Source of the DNA: Thaumarchaeota archaeon CSP1-1
GTDB taxonomy: Archaea > Thermoproteota > Nitrososphaeria > Nitrososphaerales > Nitrosopumilaceae
Length of the DNA stretch: 33,663 nucleotides
Assembly (NCBI GenBank): GCA_001443365.1
Contig: LDXL01000006.1
Coordinates: forward strand, 53,724-87,386
Direction of reading: 5' to 3'
The position numbers and the translations under genes were made by a program. How positions within the stretch are numbered: the first letter of the stretch is position 1; each line of letters starts with the position of its first letter. The notes beneath the pieces are model-generated. The model worked only from the letters and a program-made list of their open reading frames with translations. It was not told where the DNA came from and did not search any database. Positions 33,211-33,663 of the stretch are shown piece by piece.

Positions 33211-33663
33211 TTGACTGGCAAAAAAATTGATGGGCTTGAAGTTGCAAAATCGGTTAAAGAACGAGTAAAAAAGGCAGTCGATGAGCTAAAAAAACAAGGT
33301 GTAGAACCTTGTCTAGCAACAATACTAGTTGGAGACAATCAAGCTTCTGCAACTTATGTAAAAAATAAACACAAAGCTTGTGCAGAAGTTGGAATACTTA
33401 CTAAAGATCACAAACCTTCAGCCTCAATTTCTCAAGATGAAATGAATGATCTAATTGATTCCTTGAATAATGACCGTGCAGTTCATGGGATACTAGTTCA
33501 GTTACCACTGCCTGAACATCTTGATGAGTTTACCACAACGTCACGAATTTTTCCTATTAAAGATGTAGATGGACTTACACCACACAATGTAGGATTATTA
33601 TCAATGGGAAAAGCAGTTCTAAAAGCTTGCACCCCATCTGGAATTATGGAAATGTTTGATTAT
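33211..33663 (+). CDS. folD: Methylenetetrahydrofolate dehydrogenase/cyclohydrolase (3' partial)
   Basis: The gene starts at TTG 33211 (MTGKKIDGLEVAKSVKERVK) and runs off the window end, so 151 codons are visible. Conserved features are the substrate-site ATYVKNK with catalytic lysine K53, VHGILVQLPLPEH and PIKDVDGLTPHNVG. The NAD(P)-binding C-terminal domain lies mostly outside. The bifunctional enzyme interconverts methylene-, methenyl- and 10-formyl-tetrahydrofolate and would supply PurN. A TATA-like attaaata lies about 30 nt upstream. Confidence 0.93.
   Translation, partial: MTGKKIDGLEVAKSVKERVKKAVDELKKQGVEPCLATILVGDNQASATYVKNKHKACAEVGILTKDHKPSASISQDEMNDLIDSLNNDRAVHGILVQLPLPEHLDEFTTTSRIFPIKDVDGLTPHNVGLLSMGKAVLKACTPSGIMEMFDY

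Overview
The window is about one-third G+C. Its gene content fits an ammonia-oxidising thaumarchaeon (Nitrososphaerota) of the Nitrosopumilus/Nitrosarchaeum type. It carries a CdvC-type Vps4 ATPase, TrmB-family regulators, an archaeal DHH phosphoesterase, a citrate synthase, a short iron-type alcohol dehydrogenase like the semialdehyde reductase of the 3-hydroxypropionate/4-hydroxybutyrate cycle, an MOFRL glycerate kinase, several secreted Ig-like surface proteins, and a bacterial-type uvrB-uvrA-uvrC operon. Many genes have a TATA-like box about 25 nt before a TTG, GTG or ATG start, as in leaderless archaeal transcripts. The taxonomic call rests on protein recognition, not on a marker gene.

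Layout. 1-2000: the 3' end of a large secreted-type protein, a small SWIM zinc-finger protein and a metallophosphoesterase. 1993-8200 (minus strand): a helical protein of unknown function, then cdvC, then carA-carB. 8200-8554: a gene-free stretch holding a GC-rich, strongly self-complementary segment. 8555-12252: TrmB regulator, RidA, a membrane-anchored DUF4352-like protein, an unlisted DUF1059-like protein, a DHH phosphoesterase and a small protein. 12391-18770: central carbon and redox genes (citrate synthase, glycerate kinase, Fe-ADH, LLM oxidoreductase, flavin-binding protein) with small unknowns. 18829-25164: uvrB, uvrA and uvrC with 4-11 nt overlaps. 25165-27154: two tiny zinc-ribbon ORFs around a second TrmB regulator, plus several inverted repeats. 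27155-33663: a DsbA-like thioredoxin, a small membrane protein, a beta-CASP nuclease divergent from purN, two divergent surface proteins, a cupin and the start of folD.

The main discovery is in carB. As printed, the reading frame is broken near its N-terminus by 21 nt (5161-5181, minus strand) containing an in-frame TAA. Removing exactly these 21 nt restores the invariant GEAGEFDYSG motif of carbamoyl-phosphate synthetase. The same segment folds into a bulge-helix-bulge: 3-nt bulge, 4-bp helix, 3-nt bulge, with a 5-bp intron hairpin. The canonical cut positions of the archaeal tRNA-splicing endonuclease give exactly this excision. It is therefore a strong candidate for a very small mRNA intron inside an essential protein-coding gene. 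The repaired carB has no ATG, GTG or TTG start and most likely begins at CTG (5256), inside the end of carA, 6 nt after a strong Shine-Dalgarno sequence.
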